From Actinomadura atramentaria DSM 43919 (GTDB taxonomy: Bacteria > Actinomycetota > Actinomycetes > Streptosporangiales > Streptosporangiaceae), in the NCBI RefSeq assembly GCF_000381885.1, contig NZ_KB907211.1:310001-374000 (forward strand): 64,000 bases of DNA, in the 5' to 3' direction. Below the pieces are notes generated by a model. It saw only the letters and a list, made by a program, of their open reading frames with translations, ran no database searches and was not told the DNA's origin. This document shows positions 44,080-52,853 of this stretch, piece after piece (positions within the stretch are counted from its first letter, which is position 1; each line of letters opens with the position of its first letter). Made by a program: the position numbers and the translations under genes.

Positions 44080-44706
44080 ATGAACCAGCGCCGCTCCCAC
44101 ACGGGCCGCCGCCGCAACGAAGCCGCGCGCCGCGCCATCCTCGACGCCGCCGTGGCCCTCCTCGGCGCGGCGGACGGGACGCCCGTCACCATCGACACCG
44201 TCGCCGCCGCCGCGGGCGTCGGCAAGCAGACGATCTACCGCTGGTGGCCGTCCAAGGGCGCGGTCCTGCTCGACGCCCTCGCCGAACGCGCCGCCGCCGA
44301 GATCGTCCCGCCGGACACCGGCGACCTCGCCGCGGACCTCGCCGCCTTCGTCCGCGCGACGTTCGAGACCGCGCGGCGGCCGGGGACGCTCGCCGCGCTG
44401 CGCGGCACGATGGCCGAGGCGCTGCGCGACGCGCACGCGGGCGAGCTGATGCGCGCGTTCGCCGAACGCCGCCGGGCCGCGCTGCGGGCCGTCCTGGACG
44501 CCGCCCGCGCGCGCGGCGAGATCCGCGCCGACGCAGACCTGGAACTGGCCGCCGACCAGGTCTTCGGCGTCCTGTGGTACCGCTGCCTGGTCGGGCACGC
44601 CGAGCTGGACGCCGCGTCCGCCGACCGGCTCGCCGCCGCCGTCGCCGCCCAGCTCCGCCCGGTTTCCGCCGGGGGAGGTCCGGGGACGGGAACCGTCGCA
44701 CCCTGA
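44080..44706 (+). CDS. TetR-family regulator
   Basis: A 208-residue regulator: residues about 12-60 (NEAARRAILDAAVALLGAADGTPVTIDTVAAAAGVGKQTIYRWWPSKGAVLLDALAE) are the TetR HTH. The ligand domain (TetR_C type) ends VLWYRCLVGHAELDAASADRLAAAVAAQL. It diverges from the SDR gene, with a palindromic operator in between, and is followed 15 bp later by an aldo-keto reductase gene. It likely represses the SDR gene and possibly its own operon; the inducer is unknown. Confidence 0.9.
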   Translation: MNQRRSHTGRRRNEAARRAILDAAVALLGAADGTPVTIDTVAAAAGVGKQTIYRWWPSKGAVLLDALAERAAAEIVPPDTGDLAADLAAFVRATFETARRPGTLAALRGTMAEALRDAHAGELMRAFAERRRAALRAVLDAARARGEIRADADLELAADQVFGVLWYRCLVGHAELDAASADRLAAAVAAQLRPVSAGGGPGTGTVAP

Positions 44707-44721
44707 GATCGGAGCAGACCT

Positions 44722-45651
44722 GTGACGAGCATCGGAAAACTCGACGTCTACCCGCTCGCCCTCGGCGGCAACGTCTTCGGCTGGACCGCCGACCGCGACG
44801 CGACCTTCGCGATCCTCGACGGCTTCCACGCGGCGGGCGGCAACCTCGTCGACACCGCCGACTCCTACATGGCGAGCGCGCCCGGCAACAGCGGCGGCGA
44901 GTCCGAGACGCTGATCGGGGAGTGGACGAGCGCGCGCGGCAACCGCGACGAGATCGTCATCGCCACGAAGGTCGCCCACCACCCCGACTTCCGCGGCCTG
45001 CGCCCCGACAACATCCGCGCGGCCGCCGACGCGTCCCTCACCCGGCTGCGCACCGACCGGATCGACCTGTACTACACGCACTTCGACGACCCGGAAGTCC
45101 CCGTCGAGGACATCATCGGGACGCTGGACGAGCTGGTGCGCGCCGGGAAGGTCCGCGAGATCGGCGCGTCCAACATCGCGCCGGACCGCCTGGAGGCGTC
45201 CCTGGCGCACAGCGAGTCCGCCGGACTCGCCCGGTACGTCGCGCTCCAGCCGGAGTACAACCTGGTCTCCCGCGACACCTACGAGGGCCCGCTGATGGAC
45301 GTCGCCGAACGGTACGACCTCGCCGCGCTGCCCTACTTCGGGCTCGCGGCGGGCTTCCTGACGGGCAAGTACCGGCCCGGCCAGGACGTCGAGAGCGTCC
45401 GAGCGAGCCGCGCCGCCGAGTACCTGAAGACCGACCGGGGCCCGCGCGTCCTCGCCGCGCTGGACGAGATCGCCGCCGCGCGCGGCGTACCGATCGCGAC
45501 GGTCGCGCTGGCGTGGCTGGCGACGCGGCCCACCGTCGCCGCGCCGATCGCCTCCGCGCGGACGCCCGACCAGCTCGGCCCGCTGCTCCAGGTCGCGGAC
45601 ACCGAGCTGACGGAAGAGGAGGCCGCCGCGCTGACCGCCGCGTCCGGCTGA
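44722..45651 (+). CDS. Aldo/keto reductase
   Basis: A 309-residue TIM-barrel reductase. The tetrad is visible: D in NLVDTADSY, Y in the same motif (ADSYM), K in VIATKVAHH, and H in LYYTHFDDP. Cofactor-side motifs include GASNIAPDRLE and PIASARTPDQL near the C-terminus, typical of the AKR family using NADPH. It reduces aldehydes or ketones; the substrate is unknown. It starts at GTG 44722, close behind the TetR gene and probably co-transcribed. Confidence 0.9.
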   Translation: MTSIGKLDVYPLALGGNVFGWTADRDATFAILDGFHAAGGNLVDTADSYMASAPGNSGGESETLIGEWTSARGNRDEIVIATKVAHHPDFRGLRPDNIRAAADASLTRLRTDRIDLYYTHFDDPEVPVEDIIGTLDELVRAGKVREIGASNIAPDRLEASLAHSESAGLARYVALQPEYNLVSRDTYEGPLMDVAERYDLAALPYFGLAAGFLTGKYRPGQDVESVRASRAAEYLKTDRGPRVLAALDEIAAARGVPIATVALAWLATRPTVAAPIASARTPDQLGPLLQVADTELTEEEAAALTAASG

Positions 45652-45709
45652 GCGGCGGGCACCCGGTCCTCCCGATCGGAAGAGTGGAGATGTACCGTTC
45701 CACGGCGTT

Positions 45710-46429
45710 ATGCCGACTTTCGAGTTTCTTCTGGCGGGCGGACTGGCCGCGCTGCTCGGCGCGATCGTCCAGAGCAGCGTCGGCCTCGGGGTCGGTCTCG
45801 TCGCCACCCCCGTCGTCACCCTGCTGTTCCCCGAGCTGATGCCGGGCGCGATCCTCGTCGCCGCGACCGTGCTGCCGCTGGCCACGCTCGCCCGCGAGGT
45901 CCGGCACGCCGACCTGCGCGGGCTCGGCTGGGCGTTCGCGGGCCGCGCGGTCGGGACGCCGGTGGGGCTGTGGGTGGTCGCGTCCGTCTCCGACCGGACG
46001 CTCGGGCTCGTCATCGGCTGCGTCGTGCTGGCGGCGCTCGTCACGACCGCGTCGTCGGCGCACGTCCCGCGCAACCCGGGGACGCTCACCGCCGCCGGGC
46101 TGCTCGCGGGCGCGATCGGCACCGCCTCGGCCATCGGCGGGCCGCCCATCGCGCTGCTCTACCAGCGCGAGAGCGGGCCGCGCGTCCGCGCGACGCTCGC
46201 GGTGTTCTTCACGGTCGGGGCGCTGGTCTCGCTCATCACGCTCGCCGCCGTCGGCGAACTGCCGCGCGCCCAGGTCACGGCCGGACTCGCGCTGACGCCG
46301 TTCGTGCTGACGGGATTCGCCGTCGCCGGGCCGGTGCGGCGGTACCTGGACGCGGGACGGATGCGCGTCGCCGTGCTCGTCGTCGTCGGCGCGTCCGCGC
46401 TGACGCTGATCACCCGTAGCCTGATCTGA
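45710..46429 (+). CDS. TSUP-family (TauE/SafE) anion permease
   Basis: A 239-residue membrane protein with about seven to eight hydrophobic helices. The TSUP repeats appear as QSSVGLGVGLVATPVVTLLFPELMPGAILVAATVLPLATL and GTASAIGGPPIALLYQRESGPRVRATLAVFFTVGALVSLI. The family exports or imports sulfite, sulfonates or other organic anions. The stop overlaps the mug start by one base (TGATG), implying co-transcription. Confidence 0.88.
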   Translation: MPTFEFLLAGGLAALLGAIVQSSVGLGVGLVATPVVTLLFPELMPGAILVAATVLPLATLAREVRHADLRGLGWAFAGRAVGTPVGLWVVASVSDRTLGLVIGCVVLAALVTTASSAHVPRNPGTLTAAGLLAGAIGTASAIGGPPIALLYQRESGPRVRATLAVFFTVGALVSLITLAAVGELPRAQVTAGLALTPFVLTGFAVAGPVRRYLDAGRMRVAVLVVVGASALTLITRSLI

Positions 46430-46992
46430 TGCGCCCCTTCCCGCCCCCGACCAAGGCCGACCTGGCGGCCGCGCGGAACCGGATCATCCCGGACGTCCTG
46501 CCCGCCCCCGGCACCGCGCTCGTCCTGTTCAGCGGCATCAACCCGAGCCTGTACTCCGGCGCGACCGGCCTGCACTTCGCCCGGCCCGGGAACCGCTTCT
46601 GGCCCGCGCTGCACCGCTCCGGCTTCACCGACCGGCTCCTCTCGCCCGCCGAGCAGCACCTCATCGCCGGACGCGGCCTCGGGATCACCAACCTGGTCCA
46701 GCGCGCCACGGCCCGCGCGGACGAGCTGACGCCCGAGGAACTGCGCGCGGGCGGCGCGCGCCTGGCCGCCCTCGTCGCCGAGCACCGCCCCCGCTGGCTC
46801 GCCGTCGCGGGCGTCACCGCCTACCGGACCGCCTTCGGCCACCCCCGCGCCCAGATCGGCCCCCAGGACGAGACCTTCGGCCCGGCCCGCCTCTGGATCC
46901 TCCCCAACCCCAGCGGCCTGAACGCGAGCTGGTCCCTCGACCGCATAGCGAACGAGTTCGCCCGCCTCCGCCAAGCGGCAACGCCCGACTAA
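46429..46992 (+). CDS. mug: G/U mismatch-specific DNA glycosylase
   Basis: A 187-residue Mug-type uracil-DNA glycosylase. LVLFSGINPSLYSGATGLHFARPGNRFWPALHRSGF contains the GINPS active-site motif of Mug/TDG (Asn activates water). LGITNLVQRATARADELTPEEL follows, and ILPNPSGLNASWSLDRIANEFARL contains the NPSGLN intercalation loop. It removes uracil or ethenocytosine from mismatches for base-excision repair. It overlaps the TSUP gene by one base. Confidence 0.93.
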   Translation: MRPFPPPTKADLAAARNRIIPDVLPAPGTALVLFSGINPSLYSGATGLHFARPGNRFWPALHRSGFTDRLLSPAEQHLIAGRGLGITNLVQRATARADELTPEELRAGGARLAALVAEHRPRWLAVAGVTAYRTAFGHPRAQIGPQDETFGPARLWILPNPSGLNASWSLDRIANEFARLRQAATPD

Positions 46993-47010
46993 CGCGCGGC
47001 CATCGAACGC

Positions 47011-47256
47011 GCGCGGCCCCGCGGTGGCTGGACTGAGGAGCGCGCGGAGCGACGAAGGAGTGAGCACGTGACGAGGGAAGCCGCCGCGTCAGGGGGCCGC
47101 GCGCCGCCGCGCGGAGCGCGGCAATCAGACGCTGCGCGGCCCCGCGGTGGCTGGATTGAGGAGCGCGCGGAGCGAGGAACGAGCGAGCACGTGACGAGGG
47201 AAGCCGCCGCGGCAGGGGGCCGCGCGCCGCCGCGCGGAGCGCGGCAATCAAACACT
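47011..47256. repeat. Two tandem copies of a 123-bp direct repeat
   Basis: Copy 1 (47011-47133) and copy 2 (47134-47256) start GCGCGGCCCCGCGGTGGCTG and are about 92% identical. Each contains a G/C palindromic segment near its end. Copy 2 overlaps the last few codons of the ASCH-like gene. It looks like an intergenic repeat family rather than coding DNA. Confidence 0.85.
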
Positions 47257-47808
47257 GAGCATCGCGTGGACCGCCGCCACCAGGTGGGGGGCCGGTTCCC
47301 AGAGGCCGAGGCGGCCGAGGGCGACGATGGGGCGGGGGAGCGGGCGGACGTCGCCGAGCCGCCAGTGGTGGGCGCCGGGGTCGGCCCACGGCCCGCAGCC
47401 GCAGTCGCCGTGCGCGGCGGCGGAGCACACGTCGGTCAGCTCGGCGGCCGCGATGACGGCGCCGATCGTGGCGAGCGGGTCGCGCGGGTCCCAGCCCGCG
47501 GCGCGGACCAGCGGCGAGTCGCACGCCTTGAGGTCCACCCGCATCGAGGCGTGGACGAGCACCGGCCCCCGGTACGCCGTGGGCGCGGGCTGGTTCGAGA
47601 CGGGTTTGCCGCCGCGCGCGATGGCGAACGCCCACGGCTGCTGCACGCTGATCGCCCGCACGCGCGCGCCGGGCTCCGCGGGGCGGGCGGCGTCGTCGGG
47701 CGCGGCCGTGCGCGCCGGGCTGCGCGCCGGGGCGGGGGCGTGACGCCGGGCGGACGCGGGGTACGCGTGCCGGCCGGGGCCGGCGGGCAGTCCGTTCGGG
47801 ATCGTCAC
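47248..47808 (-). CDS. ASCH-domain-like protein
   Basis: A 186-residue protein. After a Pro/Ala-rich ~50-residue N-terminus comes RVRAISVQQPWAFAIARGGKPVSNQPAPTAYRGPVLVHASMRVD, the opening of an ASCH (PUA-like) domain. ATIGAVIAAAELTDVCSAA and HHWRLGDVRPLPRPIVALGRLGLWEPAPHLVAAVHAML follow. ASCH domains bind RNA or nucleotides. The cluster CSAAAHGDCGCGPW may bind metal. The C-terminus lies in repeat DNA. Function beyond the fold is unknown. Confidence 0.7.
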   Translation of the reverse strand: MTIPNGLPAGPGRHAYPASARRHAPAPARSPARTAAPDDAARPAEPGARVRAISVQQPWAFAIARGGKPVSNQPAPTAYRGPVLVHASMRVDLKACDSPLVRAAGWDPRDPLATIGAVIAAAELTDVCSAAAHGDCGCGPWADPGAHHWRLGDVRPLPRPIVALGRLGLWEPAPHLVAAVHAMLSV

Positions 47809-48023
47809 GTCAGAAAATCACTCTCGTGGGGCAAATGGTGCATGGAATGATTTCTCACACCATCCGCACAGAATGCAAGGGGGCGCGTCCCGGACCGCCC
47901 CGCCGCACAGTGCCGAAAACCCCTTGGCCGACCGCCTCCCGCCGTCGTTTCACCGACCGGAACGGCCCGCCGCCCGCCGGGCGGACCGGCGGACGGTACG
48001 GGCCGTGCGACCCGCGCGGGCCG

Positions 48024-48680
48024 TCAGGACGAGCCCACCAGCCGCGCGTACGCGATCGTGTTGTCCACGTAGTGGCCGGTGCTCGCGTCGAACGCGCCGC
48101 CGCAGGTCACCAGCCGCAGCGCCGCGTAGTCGAGGTCCTCGGCGTACACCTTCTCGCCGGGGAACTCCTTCTTCGGCACGGTCTCCAGCCGCTGGACGGC
48201 GAACGTCGCGACGGAGCCGTCCTGCCGGGTCACCGAGATCCGGTCGCCCTTCTTCAACTGCTTGAGCTTGAAGAACACGGCGGCCTTCTTGTTGGCGTCG
48301 ACGTGCCCGAGGACCACGGACGGGCCCTCCTCGCCCGGCGTCGGCCCCTTGTCGTACCAGCCCGCCAGGTTCGGCCGCGACAGCGGCGGCTCCTCGACGG
48401 TGCCGTCCGGCTTCAACCCGAGTTGCGTCACCGGCGCGGACACGCCGATCGACGGGATGCTGATGGACTTCGGCAGCGACCGCTTCATCGGCGCGGCGGA
48501 CCTGTCCACGGCGGGCGCGGCGGAGGACGGCCCCGCCCCGGCGGGCGCCGACGACGCCGCGTCCGGTTTGTCGTCCCCGCCGCATCCGGACAGCGCGCCC
48601 GCGAGCAGCGCCGCGCCGACGAGCGCGCCGGCCGCCGCGCGCGGGGCGCGGCGGCCGGAGCTTGTGGCGTCGCGGGGCAC
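48024..48680 (-). CDS. Class F sortase
   Basis: A 218-residue membrane-anchored transpeptidase. An N-terminal hydrophobic segment ends AGALSGC (possible lipobox). The sortase domain has SIPSIGVSAPVTQLGLKPDGTVEEPP, the catalytic His in VVLGHVD, the Cys in LRLVTCGGAFD, and GHYVDNTIAYARL with the Arg. Class F sortases are typical of actinobacteria and cut surface proteins at LPxTG-like sites. Its GTG follows immediately on the stop of the surface-protein gene, which carries an APQTG motif, so the two are likely enzyme and substrate. Confidence 0.88.
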   Translation of the reverse strand: MPRDATSSGRRAPRAAAGALVGAALLAGALSGCGGDDKPDAASSAPAGAGPSSAAPAVDRSAAPMKRSLPKSISIPSIGVSAPVTQLGLKPDGTVEEPPLSRPNLAGWYDKGPTPGEEGPSVVLGHVDANKKAAVFFKLKQLKKGDRISVTRQDGSVATFAVQRLETVPKKEFPGEKVYAEDLDYAALRLVTCGGAFDASTGHYVDNTIAYARLVGSS

Positions 48681-49526
48681 CTACGCCTGCTCCCGCCCGG
48701 CCGAGCGGCGGCGCAGCAGCACCAGGCCGCCGCCCAGGACGCCGGCCGCCGCGACGGCGCCGCCGCCCGCGAGCCACGGCGTCGCCGACCCGTCCGCGGG
48801 CTGCCCGTAGAGGCTGCCGTCGCCCGTCTGCGGGGCGCCGACCGGGACGGTCGGGGACTTCTTGCCGTGCTTGATCGGCTGGCCCGGCTTCGTGCTGTAG
48901 GTGACGTAGCCGTAGCCCTTGCACGCGACCTTCATGGTCGTCGGGTCGGGCAGCTTGCCGGAGCGGAACGTGCCGGCCGCCGAGTACACGCCGGTCTTCA
49001 CGGTCTTCACCGGCAGCGACGGGCTGGTGAACCCGTTGCCGGTGACGGTCACCGCGGACGGGCAGCGCACCGTGAGGCCGATCTTCCCGCCGGAGACGAC
49101 CTTGCGGGTCGACAGCGTCACGTCGTCGTAGCCGAACGAGAACTTCGGCGGCGCCGGCTCGGTCGGCTTCGGCTTCGCCGGGTTCACCGTCAGCGTCAGC
49201 TTGCCGGTCCCGCCCTCGACCTCGCAGGTGAGGACGGCCGTGTAGGTGTGGCCCGGCTGGAGCGAGGACTTGGTCGCCCCGACGGCGGTCCAGGTCCCGC
49301 CCGCCGTACCGGTGAACGCCAGGTCCGACGCGAAGATGGACGTGGCGTCGCCCGTCGGCGCCTTGATGCACTCGGTCACCTTGACGGTGAGCTTGGCGCC
49401 GGGGGTGAACGGGTTGGGCGTGACGCTGATGGTCGGCGTCGGGGCGGCGGCCAGGGCCGCGCCCGCGGTGCCGAGGACCGCCAGCCCCGCCGCGGCGCCG
49501 GCCGCGGCGAGTCGTGCTGCGCGCAT
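48681..49526 (-). CDS. Secreted surface protein, likely sortase substrate
   Basis: A 281-residue protein. Residues 1-27 are a signal peptide. The body has two Ig-like or beta-rich modules (PTPTISVTPNPFTPGAKLTVKVTECIK and FSFGYDDVTLSTRKVVSGGKIGLTVRCPSAVTVTGNGF) with paired cysteines. Near the C-terminus GAPQTGDGSLYGQ precedes a membrane helix (WLAGGGAVAAAGVLGGGLVLL) and RRRSAGR, the order of a cell-wall sorting signal. The sortase gene is directly downstream with no gap. The gap of ~15 residues between APQTG and the helix is longer than usual. Confidence 0.75.
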   Translation of the reverse strand: MRAARLAAAGAAAGLAVLGTAGAALAAAPTPTISVTPNPFTPGAKLTVKVTECIKAPTGDATSIFASDLAFTGTAGGTWTAVGATKSSLQPGHTYTAVLTCEVEGGTGKLTLTVNPAKPKPTEPAPPKFSFGYDDVTLSTRKVVSGGKIGLTVRCPSAVTVTGNGFTSPSLPVKTVKTGVYSAAGTFRSGKLPDPTTMKVACKGYGYVTYSTKPGQPIKHGKKSPTVPVGAPQTGDGSLYGQPADGSATPWLAGGGAVAAAGVLGGGLVLLRRRSAGREQA

Positions 49527-49919
49527 GGATTCTCCTGAGATCGGGAGTACTGCTCGCTTCACCCGTGTGCCGCCGGTCCGCGGGGGGCATGGCGGGGGTG
49601 CGGGGGACGCGCGCCGGGCGGCGACGGACATGCCGGTCCGGGGCAAGAACGAGTGATCGGGAGCAAAAAGAGATTTCGGGGCGGCAGCCTAACGGGGCGG
49701 ACGGGGAAGACAAGGGGAATTCGGAGCTACGAAACACTGCCTTCCGGGCGAACGGTGTGGAACCGCATCGGACGTCCCGGCGTCACCGCAGGTGGGAGGG
49801 GGTTCGGCGGGTGTCAACGGCCGTCGTTATCACCGGGTTCTGGCCTGATCCGGCCGGTCCGAAACGGTGGTGTACGTGTGGTTTCCGTGACAGATGTCTC
49901 AATTCTTCCGTCGCCGTAC
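49527..49919. other. Long intergenic region between surface protein and idi genes
   Basis: Nearly 400 bp with no supported gene. It contains the promoter region of the surface-protein gene and A/T-richer patches (about 49640-49760). ORFs crossing it have no family features. Confidence 0.5.
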
Positions 49920-49961
49920 CGGGCGGCCGGGCCGGACGCGCGCGCCCCGCCCGGCCGCCCG
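49920..49961. terminator. Terminator hairpin after idi
   Basis: Perfect 13-bp G/C arms (49920-49932 and 49949-49961) around a 16-nt loop, starting 5 bp beyond the idi stop codon. Confidence 0.7.
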
Positions 49962-49966
49962 GCCGC

Positions 49967-50542
49967 TCACCAGCGCACGGCGGGCGGCAGGCCCGCGGTC
50001 CCCGCGTCCGGCCACCGCTCCGGCGGCCCGAGCGGGACCAGCTCGGCCATCTGCAGCCGGTACCAGGGCGAGGACTCCGGCCGGTCCACGAGCGCGACGC
50101 AGTCGTCCCACGACCACCACTGCGCGTCCTCGACCTCGTCGGGGTTCGGCGCGACGTCCGCGCTCGCCGTGGTGACGCGCACCACCGGGCAGCGCTCGAA
50201 CTCCACCGTCCCGTCCTCGGCGACCGCGCGGTAGCGGAAGCCGGGCAGGACGGGCGAGACGGTGTCGAGCGTCACGCCCAGCTCCTCCCGGAGCCGCCGG
50301 GCCACCGCGTCGCGCAGCGGCTCGCCGGGGCCGGGGTGCCCGCAGCAGCTCCCCGTCCACACGCCCGGGAACGTGCGCTTGGACAGCGCCCGCCGGGTGA
50401 TGAGGACGCGGCCGTCCGGACCGACCACGTAGGCGGAGAAGGCCAGGTGGTAGGGGGTGTCCTCGTGATGGCTCGCGAGCTTGGGAGCCGTGCCCACGGC
50501 CTCGTCCGCCGCGTTGAGCAGAACGATTTCCTCGACACCCAT
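49967..50542 (-). CDS. idi: Isopentenyl-diphosphate delta-isomerase, type I
   Basis: A 191-residue NUDIX-type Idi. Catalytic motifs are [17 protein letters not shown] (active Cys) and [13 protein letters not shown] (E-x-E type metal/acid site). [23 protein letters not shown] binds the diphosphate. It interconverts IPP and DMAPP for isoprenoid synthesis. ATG 50542 has AGGGAAC upstream. It diverges from dxs, which makes the same pathway's first intermediate, so the two are functionally linked. Confidence 0.93.
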   Translation of the reverse strand: MGVEEIVLLNAADEAVGTAPKLASHHEDTPYHLAFSAYVVGPDGRVLITRRALSKRTFPGVWTGSCCGHPGPGEPLRDAVARRLREELGVTLDTVSPVLPGFRYRAVAEDGTVEFERCPVVRVTTASADVAPNPDEVEDAQWWSWDDCVALVDRPESSPWYRLQMAELVPLGPPERWPDAGTAGLPPAVRW

Positions 50543-50694
50543 ATGCGTTCCCTGCCCCAATCGTTGATATGCGGTTGATGTGTGGAGATGCTGGCTGGAG
50601 CCGAGTCCGGGCTCCCGTGCCGCGCGACCGGACTAAACTCGAAACGGCCCGACGAACAGGGGCGGCCGAGCCCCTGGTGGAGGAGTTGAAACGC

Positions 50695-52632
50695 GTGACC
50701 CTGCTGGAGTCGATCAAGGGTCCGGAGGACCTCAAACGACTGGACGCCACGCAACTGCCTCGTCTCGCGGCGGAGATCCGTGAGGCCCTGGTGAACGCCG
50801 TCGCCAAGACCGGCGGGCACCTGGGCCCGAACCTGGGGGTCGTCGAGCTGACGATCGCCCTGCACCGCGTCTTCGCCTCCCCGCACGACAAGATCCTCTT
50901 CGACACCGGTCACCAGTCCTACGTCCACAAGATGCTGACCGGCCGCCACGACTTCACGGACCTGCGTCGGCGCGGCGGGCTTTCGGGTTATCCGAGCCGG
51001 GCCGAGTCCGACCACGACGTGATCGAGAACTCCCACGCCTCGACGGCCCTGTCGTACGCCGACGGCCTGGCCAAGGCGTTCCAGCTCCGCGGCGAGGCCG
51101 ACCGCGCCGTCGTCGCGGTCGTCGGGGACGGCGCGCTGACCGGCGGCATGTGCTGGGAGGCGCTGAACAACATCGCCGCGGGCACCGACCGCCCGGTGAT
51201 CATCGTCGTCAACGACAACGGCCGCTCGTACTCGCCGACGATCGGCGGGCTGGCCAGCCATCTGGCGGGGCTGCGCGTCACCCGCGGCTACGAGCACGCG
51301 CTCGACCTGATCAAGAAGACCGTGCCGCGCGCGCCCGTCGTCGGCCCGGCCGCCTACGAGGCGCTGCACGGCATCAAGAAGGGCCTCAAGGACGTCCTGC
51401 AGCCGCAGGCCATGTTCGAGGACCTCGGCATGAAGTACGTCGGCCCGATCGACGGGCACGACGCGCTCGCCGTGGAGGACGCGCTGCGCCGCGCCCGCGG
51501 CTTCGGCCGCCCGGTGATCGTCCACGCGATCACCCAGAAGGGCCGCGGCTACGCGCCCGCCGAGAACGACACCGAGGACTGCATGCACGGCGCGGGCGCG
51601 TTCGACCCCGCGACCGGCCGCGGCCTCGCCAAGAAGAGCGGCCCGAGCTGGACGTCGGTGTTCGGCGCGGAGATGGTCGAGCTGGGCGCCGAGCGCCCGG
51701 ACGTCGTCGCGATCACGGCCGCGATGCTGCACCCGGTCGGCCTCGCGCCGTTCGCCGAGTCCTACCCCGACCGCGTGTTCGACGTCGGCATCGCCGAGCA
51801 GCACGCCACCACGTCGGCGGCGGGCCTGGCGGCGGGCGGCCTGCACCCGGTCGTCGCGCTGTACGCGACGTTCCTGAACCGCGCGTTCGACCAGGTCCTG
51901 ATGGACGTCGCGCTGCACCGGCTGCCCGTCACGTTCGCGCTGGACCGCTCCGGCGTCACCGGCGACGACGGCGCGAGCCACAACGGCATGTGGGACCTGT
52001 CGATCCTGAACGTCGTCCCGGGCCTGCGGGTCGCGGTGCCGCGCGACGCGGCGCGGCTGCGCGAGCTGCTGCGCGAGTGCGTCGCGACCGAGGACGGGCC
52101 GACGGCGATCCGCTACCCGAAGGGCCCCGCCGCCGACGACCTGGCCGCGCTGGAGACGGTCGGCGGCGTGGACGTCCTCGCCCGGCACGACGGCACCAAC
52201 GGCACCCGCGTGCTGCTGGTCGCGGTCGGCTCGCTGGCGGGCGCGGCGGTCGAGGCCGCCGGGCTGATCGCCGCGCAGGGCATCGGCGTCACGGTCGTCG
52301 ACCCGCGCTGGGTGAAGCCGCTGGACCCGGCGCTGGTCGAGCTGGCCGCCGGGCACTCGCTGGTCGCGGTCGTGGAGGACAACGGCCGGGCGGGCGGCGT
52401 CGGCGACGCCGTCGCGCGGCTGCTGCGCGACGCGGGGGAGGACGTCCCGGTCCGCACGTTCGGCATCCCGCAGGAGTTCCTCGACCACGCCTCGCGCGCG
52501 CAGATCCTCGCGGACCTGCGGCTGACCCCGCAGGGCCTGGCCCGCGACGTCACCGAGGCCGCCGCCCAGCTCGGCCACGACGGCACGGGAGCGGGCACGG
52601 ACTCGTCCCGCACCGCCGCCGCCCACGACTGA
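50695..52632 (+). CDS. dxs: 1-deoxy-D-xylulose-5-phosphate synthase
   Basis: A 645-residue thiamine-diphosphate enzyme that condenses pyruvate and glyceraldehyde-3-phosphate, the entry step of the MEP isoprenoid pathway. Visible: [35 protein letters not shown], the ThDP motif [18 protein letters not shown] with NDN, and the C-terminal [19 protein letters not shown]. The GTG at 50695 is supported by GGAGGAG and by the family N-terminus [15 protein letters not shown]. The C-terminal tail is Thr/Ser/Ala-rich. Confidence 0.96.
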   Translation: MTLLESIKGPEDLKRLDATQLPRLAAEIREALVNAVAKTGGHLGPNLGVVELTIALHRVFASPHDKILFDTGHQSYVHKMLTGRHDFTDLRRRGGLSGYPSRAESDHDVIENSHASTALSYADGLAKAFQLRGEADRAVVAVVGDGALTGGMCWEALNNIAAGTDRPVIIVVNDNGRSYSPTIGGLASHLAGLRVTRGYEHALDLIKKTVPRAPVVGPAAYEALHGIKKGLKDVLQPQAMFEDLGMKYVGPIDGHDALAVEDALRRARGFGRPVIVHAITQKGRGYAPAENDTEDCMHGAGAFDPATGRGLAKKSGPSWTSVFGAEMVELGAERPDVVAITAAMLHPVGLAPFAESYPDRVFDVGIAEQHATTSAAGLAAGGLHPVVALYATFLNRAFDQVLMDVALHRLPVTFALDRSGVTGDDGASHNGMWDLSILNVVPGLRVAVPRDAARLRELLRECVATEDGPTAIRYPKGPAADDLAALETVGGVDVLARHDGTNGTRVLLVAVGSLAGAAVEAAGLIAAQGIGVTVVDPRWVKPLDPALVELAAGHSLVAVVEDNGRAGGVGDAVARLLRDAGEDVPVRTFGIPQEFLDHASRAQILADLRLTPQGLARDVTEAAAQLGHDGTGAGTDSSRTAAAHD

Positions 52633-52853
52633 CGGGACCGCCCGGCCCGCCGCCGCGCCGGACCTCCGGCCCGGTGGCGGGTCGAGCGGCGGGCGCCCGT
52701 GCGCTCCGGCAGTGATCACACGCGCACGCTAGCGGCCCGGCCCGTCCGGCGTCCGGATTTCCCGCCGCACCGCTCCGCTTCGCGAATATTGTGCGTTATG
52801 CCAGGTAGTGAACGCGGAAACGACGCGCAACCCGTGGGGGGCGACCCCCCACA

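Noticed and set aside
50272..52719. Long minus-strand ORF antisense to dxs
   Set aside because: Arg/Val/Asp/Gly-rich composition typical of antisense frames; dxs is unequivocal.
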